A stretch of 35,029 nucleotides of DNA from Candidatus Sulfotelmatobacter sp. (GTDB taxonomy: Bacteria; Acidobacteriota; Terriglobia; Terriglobales; SbA1). A program made the translations under genes and the position numbers. How positions within the stretch are numbered: the first letter of the stretch is position 1; each line of letters begins with the position of its first letter. The stretch lies in assembly GCA_030151135.1 (NCBI GenBank), contig JASLEQ010000525.1, positions 1 through 35,029 on the forward strand, read 5' to 3'. Of the stretch, positions 15,834 to 24,388 are shown piece after piece. The notes beneath the pieces were generated by a model. That model ran no database searches and was not told the origin of the DNA. It saw nothing but the letters and a program-made list of their open reading frames with translations.

Positions 15834-16985
15834 ATGCGTTCCAAAATCGTCGCTGTTTTTGTATTACTCACCCTAACTGGATTTCTTGCTTTTAACCAAC
15901 GCCCCGCGCGCGCCGGAGAAATTACCCCCACGCCGGGATACAAAGTGCTCGAACCCATCCGCCACGGAAATCTCACCGTCTTTCCCATCGTCGCCGCGAA
16001 GAGCTATCCCACCGGGGAATTCATCACTCTCGACGAAGGCCTCCGCTCCGGCGAAGTCGTCGTCACCGAAGCGGGCAGCGCTCAAGGACTGATCCGGCGT
16101 CAAGGTGCCCCGATCCACCATTACGATGGCGCCGAGGTGAACCGCCTCGTCCTCGTGAACAATTCCAGGCACCCGCTGCTGCTGCTCGCCGGTGAAGTCG
16201 TCAGCGGAGGCAAGCAGGATCGCGTCATCGGCAAAGACCGCATCGTCCCCGCCGAAAGCGATCCCATTGACCTGAGCGTCTTCTGCGTCGAGCACGGACG
16301 CTGGATCGCCAGTAGCGACAAATTCGGAGCTTCGGAAGCCATGTATGGCGCCGGAGTCCACGGTGGCCCTCTAACCAATGCCCCCGCTCCCATGGCGATC
16401 ATGGTGCAACCCTCCGTTCGCGCCAAAGCCATGGCCGACAAAAATCAGCAGGGGGTCTGGGATGAAGTCAGCAAACAAAAAGAAGCTTTGGTCGCTAGAG
16501 TAGCGCCGACCGCTCCATCAGAAACCGTCGAACTCAGCGGACTCTCTTCCTACGCCAAAGTGAATGAGAATGAAAACATCCGGAAGGAAGTAGACTCGGT
16601 GGCCAAACCGATCGAGCAGAACTATCAGAGCCTCATCCACCAGCTTCGCGATCGCAATGCCGTCGGAGTCGTCGTCGCTGTGAATGGACGCATCATCTGG
16701 GCCGACATCTTTGCGAGCACGGACCTTCTCAGCAAGTACTGGCCAAAACTCGTGCGCTCTTACGCGTCCGAGGCGTTCGTGACCCGCGCCAAAGAGATGG
16801 AAGTCACTACGACGCAGGCAGACGCATTTCTGGCCGACATGGAAGGCCGCCGGCAAACCATCGAAAACGAACCCGGAGTCTATCGTCACACCGAAGTGAC
16901 CGGCGACAACTTCAAAGCATTCTCGCTGACGTCGCTCTTACCGAAAACCGGCTTCGAAGTGCACGTGGCCAAAATGGCGGATTAA
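15834..16985 (+). CDS. Exported ARPP-1-like domain protein
   Basis: A 383-residue exported protein. A signal peptide covers about residues 1-28 (MRSKIVAVFVLLTLTGFL..., cleavage after RPARA). The next 140 residues, with NLTVFPIVAAK, TLDEGLRSGEVVVTEAGS, LLLLAGEVVSGGKQDRVIGKD and LSVFCVEHGRW, match my memory of the ARPP-1 (ARG and rhodanese-phosphatase-associated) domain family, which has no established biochemistry. The C-terminal half is helical and polar with a GVVVAVNGRIIWADIF segment. The ATG at 15834 is chosen for its AAAGGAG (15822-15828) and because it opens the signal peptide; the frame is open further upstream without support. It converges on a HEAT-repeat gene. Confidence 0.72.
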   Translation: MRSKIVAVFVLLTLTGFLAFNQRPARAGEITPTPGYKVLEPIRHGNLTVFPIVAAKSYPTGEFITLDEGLRSGEVVVTEAGSAQGLIRRQGAPIHHYDGAEVNRLVLVNNSRHPLLLLAGEVVSGGKQDRVIGKDRIVPAESDPIDLSVFCVEHGRWIASSDKFGASEAMYGAGVHGGPLTNAPAPMAIMVQPSVRAKAMADKNQQGVWDEVSKQKEALVARVAPTAPSETVELSGLSSYAKVNENENIRKEVDSVAKPIEQNYQSLIHQLRDRNAVGVVVAVNGRIIWADIFASTDLLSKYWPKLVRSYASEAFVTRAKEMEVTTTQADAFLADMEGRRQTIENEPGVYRHTEVTGDNFKAFSLTSLLPKTGFEVHVAKMAD

Positions 16986-17066
16986 AGTGGTCCATGGTCC
17001 GTCAATATTGGGATAAAGGTGGCGGAATAACGAACGGTGAGGGACGAATAATTACCGTCACTATAG

Positions 17067-17137
17067 AGTAGGCCCCTTGAAGGGGCTGCGCCACCGACCG
17101 CTACGTTTGAACGGCCGTTAGCGGCGAGTGACCTACT
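17067..17137. repeat. Nested palindrome cluster between convergent genes
   Basis: Outer arms AGTAGG (17067-17072) and CCTACT (17132-17137) enclose two inner hairpins: CCCCTT-GA-AGGGG (17073-17085), and CCGCTA..TAGCGG (17098-17103, 17119-17124) with CGTT-TG-AACG inside it. The whole could fold as a three-way or cruciform structure. The right arm overlaps the stop codon of the HEAT gene. It may terminate both convergent transcripts or be a palindromic repeat. Confidence 0.55.
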
Positions 17138-18158
17138 GCCCGTGTGACGCGTACCACTGCCGCCACGCATTCGCATCATTCCCGAAGCTTTGATGCGTAA
17201 TATCGCTCAGCGCATGAAATGCCCACGTATGTGTTTGAACATCGAGCGCCGGATCATCCGAGTAGTCGATCAGTCGCGGGACTGCCGTCATCCGTTGCGA
17301 AGGGGTAAACATCCCCGACTCTGCCAGCCCACAAGCCGCGCGTTCCCGCACTAAGGATGACGGGTCATCGTGCATCGTTTTCAGCAAGGGTGCAATCGCT
17401 GCGTCTGCACCGGATAGCGCTAAGCCCTCTACCGCCCATTGTCGGGAGTCCACCTCTGAGTCGTTGAAGTGCGAGATCAGGGTTTCCACGATTCGGTCGG
17501 GCTCTACGCCACGATTCGCCATCAGTCCCAGCGCCCACAGCGCCCAGATCTTCTTCGCGTGATCTTGCGAGTTTACCGCGCCAAGCAGATACTCCAGGCT
17601 TTCGGAGTTTTTCTCCAGACCATAAGCCGCCAGCGCAACCTCAACTCCCGATGCGCGTACCCGCAGATCATCGGAGTTCAGTGCTGCGGTCGTTACATTC
17701 GCGATTTGCGAATTCCATTGCAGGTTTCCGTGCCATTGATCCAGTCGCGACGAGATCTGTTCCACTGCCCCTGGCGAGTGGCTTACTGCTTGCTGCAACA
17801 GTGTCTCCGCCTGTTTCTGCGCATCAATTCGATCGAGCGGTAGTGCAGCGGGTAGATCTGCCGGCTCGCTTTTCTGGGACGAAGATCTCTGCAACACACC
17901 GGGATGCGATAAATGGCTGTTCTTCACCGCTCCCGCAAGCAGTGCGGCTAGCATCCCTACTATCGCCGCTACAAACTGAAGAAACTTCGGGCCTACTTTC
18001 CGCGCCGGATCCTGCCCGGCTGCCTGGTTGTAACCAGCAACGTCTGAACCCGGTCCCAGGCTCCCATAATCAGGAGTAGGGTTAAGCCTCGGGTCGGCCA
18101 TTGGCGCGACGTTTCCCCGAAATTCCCCTCCCGGCGGCACTGCTGATGGCATGTCCAT
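17133..18158 (-). CDS. Membrane-anchored HEAT-repeat protein
   Basis: A 341-residue protein. The first 58 residues are polar and proline/glycine-rich. One hydrophobic segment follows at about 59-79 (FLQFVAAIVGMLAALLAGAV). The rest is a helical-repeat domain of HEAT/PBS-lyase type: repeats such as RVRASGVEVALAAYGL, KIWALWALGLMANRG, DSRQWAVEGLALSG and LVRERAACGLAESG recur about every 35-40 residues. Such repeats usually bind proteins. The topology suggests a cytoplasmic N-tail with the repeats outside the membrane, but orientation is not certain. The ATG at 18158 is used; a TTG at 18188 is possible. Divergent from the YncE-like gene. Confidence 0.72.
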   Translation of the reverse strand: MDMPSAVPPGGEFRGNVAPMADPRLNPTPDYGSLGPGSDVAGYNQAAGQDPARKVGPKFLQFVAAIVGMLAALLAGAVKNSHLSHPGVLQRSSSQKSEPADLPAALPLDRIDAQKQAETLLQQAVSHSPGAVEQISSRLDQWHGNLQWNSQIANVTTAALNSDDLRVRASGVEVALAAYGLEKNSESLEYLLGAVNSQDHAKKIWALWALGLMANRGVEPDRIVETLISHFNDSEVDSRQWAVEGLALSGADAAIAPLLKTMHDDPSSLVRERAACGLAESGMFTPSQRMTAVPRLIDYSDDPALDVQTHTWAFHALSDITHQSFGNDANAWRQWYASHGQ

Positions 18159-18214
18159 GCAATAAGAAGAGTCTAGGAGCCGCCTCAAAATGGGGTAAAG
18201 TTACTTTAGGTGCG

Positions 18215-18248
18215 AGCCCTTCCTGCAGTTCGACGGCATCGAAGGGCT
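18215..18248. repeat. Inverted repeat in leader of YncE-like gene
   Basis: AGCCCTTC (18215-18222) and GAAGGGCT (18241-18248) are perfect complements separated by 18 bases, within the 154-bp divergent region. It could be a leader hairpin or a regulator site. No match to a riboswitch I know. Confidence 0.4.
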
Positions 18249-18312
18249 ACCACGGTGGGGAAGAATCTCTGTCCCTGCGGTCCAGGCGGGCAAAGCTCAT
18301 CCGGAGGAAACT

Positions 18313-19356
18313 ATGTCGACGGGATCCAAATGGCTGTTCGCCGTTCTCAGCTTATCTCTGCCAGCGCTTGTCTTCGCCGCCGACGCTCCCGGATACCACG
18401 TAACAAAGACGTACAAGCTCGGAGGTGAAGGGGGCTGGGACTATCTCACCGCTGATCCCGATACGCACCGCATTTTCATCTCTCGTGGCACGCACGTGAT
18501 CGTCCTCGATGCCCAGTCGGGCAAAACGGTAGGCGATATTCCCGACACGCCCGGCGTTCACGGCATCGCGCTCGCTCCGGATCTCGGAAAAGGCTTTACC
18601 AGCAACGGGCGTGAAGGCACCGTCACCGTTTTCGACGTCAAAACGCTCGCGCCTATGGGAGCGAAGATCAAAGTCGGCGATAATCCCGATGCTATCCTCT
18701 ATGATCCCGCCACCAAACGAATCTTCACCTTCAACGGTCGCAGCCAGGATTCCAGCGTGATCGACGCCTATGAAGGCAAAGTTCTTGCCACCATCAAACT
18801 CGACGGCAAACCCGAATTCGCTGCCAGCGATGCCAAAGGCACCGTGTTCGTGAACATCGAAGACAAAAGCGAACTTACCGCCATCGATGCCAACAAGATG
18901 GAAGTGAAAGCGAAGTGGCCGCTCGCTCCCTGCCAACAACCCAGCGGCCTTTCCATGGACCGGCAAAATCGCCGTCTCTTTGTCGGCTGCGACAACAAAA
19001 TGATGGCGGTCGTAAATGCTGACACTGGCAAAGTTCTGGCGACCCCGCCCATCGGCGAGGGCGTAGACGCAACTGCCTACGACGAAGGCACCGGTCTCGC
19101 TTTTGCGTCCTGCGGGGAAGACGGTGTCATCACCGTTGTCCATGAAGATTCCCCTACCCAGTTCAACGTGGCAGAAAACGTTAAGACCGAAAAGGGTGCG
19201 CGCACCATGGCCGTCGACATCAGCACGCACATGCTCTACACCGTCACCGCAAAGTTCGGTCCTCCTCCCGCTGCAACCGCGCAAAACCCGCACCCCTGGC
19301 CCACAATCGTTCCCGGTACTTTCGAAGTCCTGGTCCTTCAAAGCCAGAGCAAATAA
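18313..19356 (+). CDS. Exported YncE-like beta-propeller protein
   Basis: A 347-residue secreted or periplasmic protein. A signal peptide covers about residues 1-22 (ending LVFAADA). The mature part resembles the YncE/YVTN seven-bladed beta-propeller family: repeated blades such as DPDTHRIFISRGTHVIVLDAQSGKTV, APDLGKGF...GTVTVFDVKT, DPATKRIFTFNGRS and DRQNRRLFVGCDNKMMAVVNADTGKV, each about 40 residues. YncE-type propellers usually act in binding or scaffolding, sometimes of nucleic acid or cell-surface ligands, and no enzymatic residues are evident. The ATG at 18313 follows GGAGG (18303-18307). It stands alone between a divergent HEAT gene and galU. Confidence 0.8.
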   Translation: MSTGSKWLFAVLSLSLPALVFAADAPGYHVTKTYKLGGEGGWDYLTADPDTHRIFISRGTHVIVLDAQSGKTVGDIPDTPGVHGIALAPDLGKGFTSNGREGTVTVFDVKTLAPMGAKIKVGDNPDAILYDPATKRIFTFNGRSQDSSVIDAYEGKVLATIKLDGKPEFAASDAKGTVFVNIEDKSELTAIDANKMEVKAKWPLAPCQQPSGLSMDRQNRRLFVGCDNKMMAVVNADTGKVLATPPIGEGVDATAYDEGTGLAFASCGEDGVITVVHEDSPTQFNVAENVKTEKGARTMAVDISTHMLYTVTAKFGPPPAATAQNPHPWPTIVPGTFEVLVLQSQSK

Positions 19357-19587
19357 AATCAATGGACGATTTGGACATTCCTTGCCCTTGAAGCGCTGGG
19401 ATTCCGCCGAATCCTGAAGCGACGAGGATGTGCAGTTCCTACCACGTGCACGTTGCCTGCACGCATGATCCACTAGCCTGAAGCTCTGCTCCTACATTCC
19501 TCCCGGTATGCCAACCCCAATCTCCAGCGGTTACAATGATTGGTCTTCTGGCAACCTGGACGACGGAACGGAACGACTAACGACCGC
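19357..19587. other. Intergenic region before galU
   Basis: About 230 bp with no coding region, strong palindrome or clear promoter that I can see. Confidence 0.4.
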
Positions 19588-20469
19588 ATGAGCATGAGAG
19601 TTCGTAAAGCTGTTTTTCCCGCAGCCGGACTGGGCACACGCTTCCTGCCCGCCACCAAAGCGCAACCCAAAGAGATGCTCCCTCTCGTCGATAAGCCCAT
19701 CATCCAGTACGGGGTCGAAGAGGCCATGGCCTCCGGATGCGACCAGATCCTCATCATCACCGGACGCGGCAAGCAAGCCATCGAAGATCACTTCGATGTC
19801 AGCTATGAACTGGAAAAAATGCTCGAGGAGCGCGGCAAGACCGACCTTCTCCATATCGTGCGCCAGATCTCTGACATGATTTATGTCGGCTATGTACGCC
19901 AGAAAGAAGCTCTCGGCCTCGGTCACGCGGTGCTCATGGCGCGCGAACTCGTCGGCCACGAGCCCTTCGCGGTCCTGCTCGCCGACGACGTCATCGACGC
20001 TACTGTCCCGGCACTTAAGCAAATGGTTGATGTCTTCAACGAAAAGCAGTGCAGCGTGATTGCCGCCCAGGTCGTGGAAGGCAAGATGATTTCTTCCTAC
20101 GGCGTGTTCGATGCACAACCCGCCGAGGGCCACAACGGACGCCTGTTTGAGATCCGCAACATGGTCGAGAAGCCTAAGTTTGAGGAGGCTCCATCAAATC
20201 TGGCCGTCATCGGCCGCTACATCCTCACCCCGGCTATTTTTGATTGTCTCGCCAGGACCCAAACCGGTGCCGGCGGCGAACTCCAGCTCACCGACGGTAT
20301 GCGCATGTTGTTGAAGCAGGAAAAAATGTACGCCTATGTCTACGAGGGAAATCGCTATGACACAGGCGACAAACTCGGATTCCTGAAGGCCACCGTGGAA
20401 TTCGCCCTTAAGCGCCCCGATCTTGGGGGCCCTTTCCGCGATTATCTAAAGGGATTGAACCTGAGCTGA
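19588..20469 (+). CDS. galU: UTP-glucose-1-phosphate uridylyltransferase
   Basis: A 293-residue enzyme that joins glucose-1-phosphate to UTP to give UDP-glucose, the precursor for cell-envelope polysaccharides and trehalose or galactose metabolism. The nucleotide-binding signature AAGLGTRFLPATKAQPKEMLP starts at residue 12, followed by VDKPIIQYGVEEA. Other family segments are LADDVID (metal-binding Asp), GRYILTP, GELQLTDGMR and YEGNRYDTGDKLGFL. Length is normal for bacterial GalU. The ATG at 19588 is preferred (MSMRVRKAVFPAAG); the ATG at 19594 is nearly as good, and neither has a strong ribosome-binding site. No sugar genes lie next to it. Confidence 0.93.
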   Translation: MSMRVRKAVFPAAGLGTRFLPATKAQPKEMLPLVDKPIIQYGVEEAMASGCDQILIITGRGKQAIEDHFDVSYELEKMLEERGKTDLLHIVRQISDMIYVGYVRQKEALGLGHAVLMARELVGHEPFAVLLADDVIDATVPALKQMVDVFNEKQCSVIAAQVVEGKMISSYGVFDAQPAEGHNGRLFEIRNMVEKPKFEEAPSNLAVIGRYILTPAIFDCLARTQTGAGGELQLTDGMRMLLKQEKMYAYVYEGNRYDTGDKLGFLKATVEFALKRPDLGGPFRDYLKGLNLS

Positions 20470-20572
20470 ACGCGATGGGTTGGGATTCCGATTCTCACAC
20501 CAGACCATCTGAATGTTTGGAAGCGGTACAGCGGCAATAGGTAAGAGCGTCTGCGTGGGCGTGTCGTTTCAC

Positions 20573-20613
20573 TTTCTGCTCCGAGCGAAGCAGGCGCCTG
20601 CTCGAAGCAGAAA
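20573..20613. terminator. Bidirectional hairpin after galU
   Basis: TTTCTGCT (20573-20580) pairs with AGCAGAAA (20606-20613), and the interior holds the perfect palindrome AGCAGGC-GCCTGCT (20589-20602). It lies between convergent galU and the DUF962 gene, with T-rich sequence on either strand past the stem, so it can end both transcripts. Confidence 0.55.
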
Positions 20614-20629
20614 ATGACTTTTCAACGAT

Positions 20630-21070
20630 TCAAACCCGCCCGTTGATTTTGGCCCACCACCATCTCACGCCGACAAACAGGAAGCGCCAATCCTGAAAAA
20701 ACTCCGGTGGCTTCCCTTCGAAAGCATGCCCCACGAACTGGAGCAGCCATCCTGTGATGAACAGAATGAGTGCGTACCACCACATCCGGTGATAGAAGAG
20801 TGCGGCGCCAAACAGTACAAGCGATAACAGAATGGTAGGTATGCCATACGTGTGGCACACCCGGTTCACGGGATGCTGGTGGCTCCGCGCGTACTTGGCG
20901 ATCCATTGATCGCTGGTGCGTGCGCCAAACATACCGTCGGGGATAATACTACAAGTTGCCGATGCTTTATTCCGGACGCTCGCTGCCGGCAGCGACTCTT
21001 GAGACACAGTGGTTACCTCCAGTGTCCACCTTCTTTGCAGATGGGCAGGCCAGTTCTGGTGCGTGTTCAT
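20630..21070 (-). CDS. DUF962/Mpo1-like membrane protein
   Basis: A 146-residue small membrane protein of the DUF962 (Mpo1-like) family. Fungal Mpo1 is a dioxygenase for 2-hydroxy fatty acids; bacterial members are uncharacterised. Conserved elements are YARSHQHPVNRVCHTYGIP (histidines likely to bind metal), two hydrophobic helices (ILLSLVLFGAALFY and WYALILFITGWLLQF) and QFVGHAFEGKPPEFF, whose H and E are typical. The N-terminal 46 residues are not conserved. ATG at 21070 is used because AAGAAGGA lies just upstream; ATG at 20932 is an alternative that would begin near the domain. Confidence 0.8.
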   Translation of the reverse strand: MNTHQNWPAHLQRRWTLEVTTVSQESLPAASVRNKASATCSIIPDGMFGARTSDQWIAKYARSHQHPVNRVCHTYGIPTILLSLVLFGAALFYHRMWWYALILFITGWLLQFVGHAFEGKPPEFFQDWRFLFVGVRWWWAKINGRV

Positions 21071-21330
21071 AATCCTTCTTTTTCTTCTCTACTTCAACCG
21101 GGGGAAGCCGGGCAAAAAACCCGACTAACTTAGTTGCAAGAGAAGTCCGTTAGGTTGATCCTTGTTGTCACATTGCTGTAACACTCCCTCGGTTGAGACG
21201 ACGCTCCGAGCGTGGTAGCATCCTAGGTTTTGGCGGGTGGTTCGAAGGAATTCGCCGGACTGGCCTTTTCTCCTGTCCTCATTTCTCTCCTCGGGCCCAT
21301 TCCTCTCACGCCTGCCGGAAGGAGCCCAAC

Positions 21331-23439
21331 TTGAAAGTCTATTCCGGAGCAAACATCAGGAATGTTGCGATGGTCGGCCACGGACACGCCGGCAAGACCT
21401 CGCTGGTTTCGGCCATGCTGTACACCTCGGGGGCCACCCAGCGGCTTGGACGCGTGGACGACGGTTCGGCCACCACCGATTACGACGACGAAGAAGTCTC
21501 CCGCCAGATGTCCATCTCCACCGGTTGCGCCGTCGTCGAGTGGAATGGTACGAAAATTAACATTCTCGATACCCCCGGCTTCAACATGTTCGTTCACGAG
21601 GCCAAGATGGTCCTGCCCGTGGTCGACGCCGCCATCGTAGTCGTCGATGGCGTTGCCGGAGTCGAAGTGGTCACCCAGCGCGTCTGGAATTATTGCGAGG
21701 AATACAAAACACCCCGGCTGATCGTTGTTAACCGTATGGACCGCGACCGTGCCGACGCCGGGCGCGTCCTCGAATCCGTCGAAAGAGCTTTTGGAAGAAA
21801 TGTGATTCCGATCGAGTTGCCGATCGGTGCCGAGAAAAGTTTGTCCGGAGTGATCGACCTCGTCCGCATGAAGGCCTACACCTATGAAATGGGTGGCAGC
21901 GGCAAAGGAAAAGAAACCGAGATTCCCGCCAACTTAAAAGATCGGGCCCTGGAAGCCCATGAGCGGCTCGTCGAACTGGTCGCCGAAGGCGACGACAAGC
22001 TGATGGAAAAGTTCTTCGAAGCGGGCACTCTCGGCGAAGAAGATCTGGTTCCCGCGCTGCACAATGCCATCCGCGAGGACAAGATTTTTCCTGTCATCTT
22101 CAGCTCCGGCTTGGGCAACATTGGCGCCGACCGGGTCATGGATTTCATCGTCGACTACACCCCGGCGCCTTCCGAGCATGAATGGGTGCAGGGAGAAGCC
22201 GCCGCTGGAGGAAACGGCGACGCTCCCAAGCGCCACGAGACCGACGAAGAACCGGTTTCCGTCTATGTCTTCAAGACGGTGTCTGACGCCTTCGCCGGCC
22301 GCATCTCGTATTTCAAAGTCTTTTCGGGAGTGCTGAAGAACGACGCTACCCTACAAAATTTTCCCAAAGGCACAGCCGAAAAACTTGCCCACATCGCTGT
22401 CATGCAGGGGAAAACGGCGATCCCGGTCAACGAACTCCATGCCGGAGATATCGGCGCCGTCGCCAAGCTGAAAGACACTTTGACCGGCGACACCCTCGGC
22501 GACAAGTCCGCGCCTATTCAGTATCCCCGCGTGAAGCTGCCTGAACCCGCGATCACCTTCGCCATCGAGCCCAAGTCCCGCGCCGATGAAGACAAGCTCG
22601 GCCCCGGCCTGCACAAGCTCATGGAAGAAGATGCCATGCTGCGCTTCTTTCGTGATCCGCAAACCAAAGAATTCCTGATCGCAGGAACCGGTCAGCAACA
22701 TATCGAAGTCGTTGTCGCCAAACTCAAGAAGCGCTATCACACTGAGGTCAACCTGAAGGCCCCGAAAGTTCCTTACCGCGAAACGATTCGCGGCAAGGCC
22801 GACGTCCAGGGACGCCACAAAAAACAAACCGGCGGCCACGGCCAATACGGCGATTGCAAAATTAAAATGGAGCCTCTCCCTCGCGGCGGAGAGTTCGAGT
22901 TCGTCAACGATATCTTCGGCGGCGCCATCCCCAAGAATTTCATCCCAGCCGTCGAAAAGGGAATCAAAGACGCCGCGTCGCGCGGCTACCTGGCCGGATT
23001 CCCAGTCGTCGACTTCAGGGTAATCCTCTACGACGGCTCCTATCACGACGTCGACTCCAACGATCTCTCGTTCCAGATGGCGGGCCGCATCGCATTCAAG
23101 AAGGCCATGGAAACCGCCAAGCCTACGATTCTCGAACCCATCATGCACGTCGAAATTACTGTGCCCGATGACTTCGCCGGATCGATCATGGGTGATCTCA
23201 ACAGCCGCCGCGGCCGGATTCAAGGCATGGATAACCAGGCGGGTAATACCGTCGTCAAGGCAGAAGTTCCGATGTCTGAGATGCTCACCTACGGTGTCGA
23301 ACTGACCTCAATGACCCAGGGCCGCGGCAGCTTCAACATGGAAATGCACCACTACGACGTCGTCCCCGGCCAGTTGCAGGAAAAGATCATCGAGAAATCC
23401 AAAGCCGAGCGTGGCGAAGTGAAGGAAGAGGAAGAGTAG
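21331..23439 (+). CDS. Elongation factor G-like GTPase
   Basis: A 702-residue translational GTPase of the EF-G2/FusA2-like branch. The G1 loop is GHGHAGKT (16-23), G3 is DTPGF (80-84) and G4 is NRMD (134-137). In translocating EF-G the G3 motif is DTPGH, and that histidine drives GTP hydrolysis on the ribosome; here it is phenylalanine, as other residues replace it in EF-G-like paralogues with little or no translocase activity. Domains II-V are all present, including GGHGQYGDCKIKMEPL in domain IV and DLNSRRGRIQGMD in domain V. TTG at 21331 is chosen for AAGGAG six bases upstream and the conserved KVYSGANIRNVA opening. Role uncertain. Confidence 0.85.
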   Translation: MKVYSGANIRNVAMVGHGHAGKTSLVSAMLYTSGATQRLGRVDDGSATTDYDDEEVSRQMSISTGCAVVEWNGTKINILDTPGFNMFVHEAKMVLPVVDAAIVVVDGVAGVEVVTQRVWNYCEEYKTPRLIVVNRMDRDRADAGRVLESVERAFGRNVIPIELPIGAEKSLSGVIDLVRMKAYTYEMGGSGKGKETEIPANLKDRALEAHERLVELVAEGDDKLMEKFFEAGTLGEEDLVPALHNAIREDKIFPVIFSSGLGNIGADRVMDFIVDYTPAPSEHEWVQGEAAAGGNGDAPKRHETDEEPVSVYVFKTVSDAFAGRISYFKVFSGVLKNDATLQNFPKGTAEKLAHIAVMQGKTAIPVNELHAGDIGAVAKLKDTLTGDTLGDKSAPIQYPRVKLPEPAITFAIEPKSRADEDKLGPGLHKLMEEDAMLRFFRDPQTKEFLIAGTGQQHIEVVVAKLKKRYHTEVNLKAPKVPYRETIRGKADVQGRHKKQTGGHGQYGDCKIKMEPLPRGGEFEFVNDIFGGAIPKNFIPAVEKGIKDAASRGYLAGFPVVDFRVILYDGSYHDVDSNDLSFQMAGRIAFKKAMETAKPTILEPIMHVEITVPDDFAGSIMGDLNSRRGRIQGMDNQAGNTVVKAEVPMSEMLTYGVELTSMTQGRGSFNMEMHHYDVVPGQLQEKIIEKSKAERGEVKEEEE

Positions 23440-23490
23440 CTTTTCTATTGACCGGTTAGAAAACATCAACAATCGAGGTGATGCTTTCCA

Positions 23491-24219
23491 ATGAGGATAC
23501 TCCTGCTCAGTTCTCTGGTAATTCTCTTCGGACTTTCATGCCATGCGGCCACCGCCGAACCGCAAACCTTCCCTACCTCCGCCGGTCCGGTCAAGATCAC
23601 TCCCCTGAATCACGCCAGCACCCTGATCGAAGCCGGCGGCAAGGTGATCTATCTTGACCCGGCGAAGCCCGTCGATTTCTCCGGACGTCCCAAAGCGGAC
23701 CTTATCCTCATCACCGACATCCACGGCGACCACATGGATCCTGATTCCGTGAAAGCGGTGAGCAAAGCAGACACAGAGATCATCTCTTCGTCCGCCGTAG
23801 CCCAGACGATCACAACCGCCAAGCCCATCGCCAACGGCGAAACGAAAACCTGGCAATCTTGGACGATCGAGGCAATCCCCGCCTACAACATCAAGCGCGG
23901 TCCCGCACCCGGCAAACTTTTTCACGATAAGGGACGCGGTAATGGCTACGTTCTCACCTATGGCGGTAAGCGTTTCTACTTCTCCGGCGACACCGAAGGC
24001 GTTCCCGAAATGCGTGCTCTCAAAAATATCGACGTGGCCTTCGTCTGCATGAATCTGCCCTATACCATGCCGCCCGAAGAAGCCGCCGAGGCCGTCAAGG
24101 CGTTTCACCCCAAGATCGTGATCCCCTATCACTATCGGGGATCAGATCTGTCTGTCTTTCAGAAGGCACTTGCCGGGACCGGAATCGAAGTCCGCCTGCT
24201 CGATTGGTATCCGAAATAG
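23491..24219 (+). CDS. Exported MBL-fold hydrolase
   Basis: A 242-residue metallo-beta-lactamase-fold protein with a signal peptide (MRILLLSSLVILFGLSCHAA, cleavage near 20-23). The metal site reads TDIHGDHMD: H78, D80 and H81 match HxHxDH, but the first histidine is D76. Further candidate ligands are H41 (NHAST), D in YFSGDTEG, and H in IPYHYRG. The overall order (NHAS, TDIHGDH, SGDTE, PYHY) resembles UlaG-like metal-dependent hydrolases. Substrate unknown. ATG at 23491 follows GAGGTGAT at 23475-23482. It lies 51 bp after the EF-G-like gene in the same direction and may be co-transcribed. Confidence 0.8.
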   Translation: MRILLLSSLVILFGLSCHAATAEPQTFPTSAGPVKITPLNHASTLIEAGGKVIYLDPAKPVDFSGRPKADLILITDIHGDHMDPDSVKAVSKADTEIISSSAVAQTITTAKPIANGETKTWQSWTIEAIPAYNIKRGPAPGKLFHDKGRGNGYVLTYGGKRFYFSGDTEGVPEMRALKNIDVAFVCMNLPYTMPPEEAAEAVKAFHPKIVIPYHYRGSDLSVFQKALAGTGIEVRLLDWYPK

Positions 24220-24340
24220 ACCGTGCAAGAGTCTCTTTGCTTCAGCGCTGCTTGCGATCGAATCCGCGGCCCTCGAAGTCCTTACTCATGCCAGCCGCGC
24301 TCTATGTACCCTGCGTTCCGATATCTCTGAAAAATGAAGC

Positions 24341-24360
24341 GGGACCGGCGAACCGGTCCC
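24341..24360 (-). terminator. Rho-independent terminator of the phosphoesterase gene
   Basis: Read on the minus strand, GGGACCGG-TTCG-CCGGTCCC forms a perfect 8-bp stem with the exceptionally stable UUCG tetraloop. The outer G-C pair (24340/24361) extends the stem, and GCTTCATTTTTC follows. It lies about 28 bases after the phosphoesterase stop, and can also stop the convergent MBL transcript. Confidence 0.8.
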
Positions 24361-24388
24361 GTGGTGGTCTTACATCTCTCGCAACGAT

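Noticed and set aside
18255..18310. A GKNLCPCGPGGQ string in a plus-strand frame upstream of the YncE-like gene, reminiscent of a SEC-C zinc motif
   Set aside because: The frame runs on into the YncE gene in the wrong phase, lacks the full motif and has no supporting start; most likely chance in GC-rich DNA.
18352..19473. A 373-codon minus-strand frame antisense to the YncE-like gene
   Set aside because: Mirror of a GC-rich real gene with signal peptide and ribosome-binding site; no recognisable domain.
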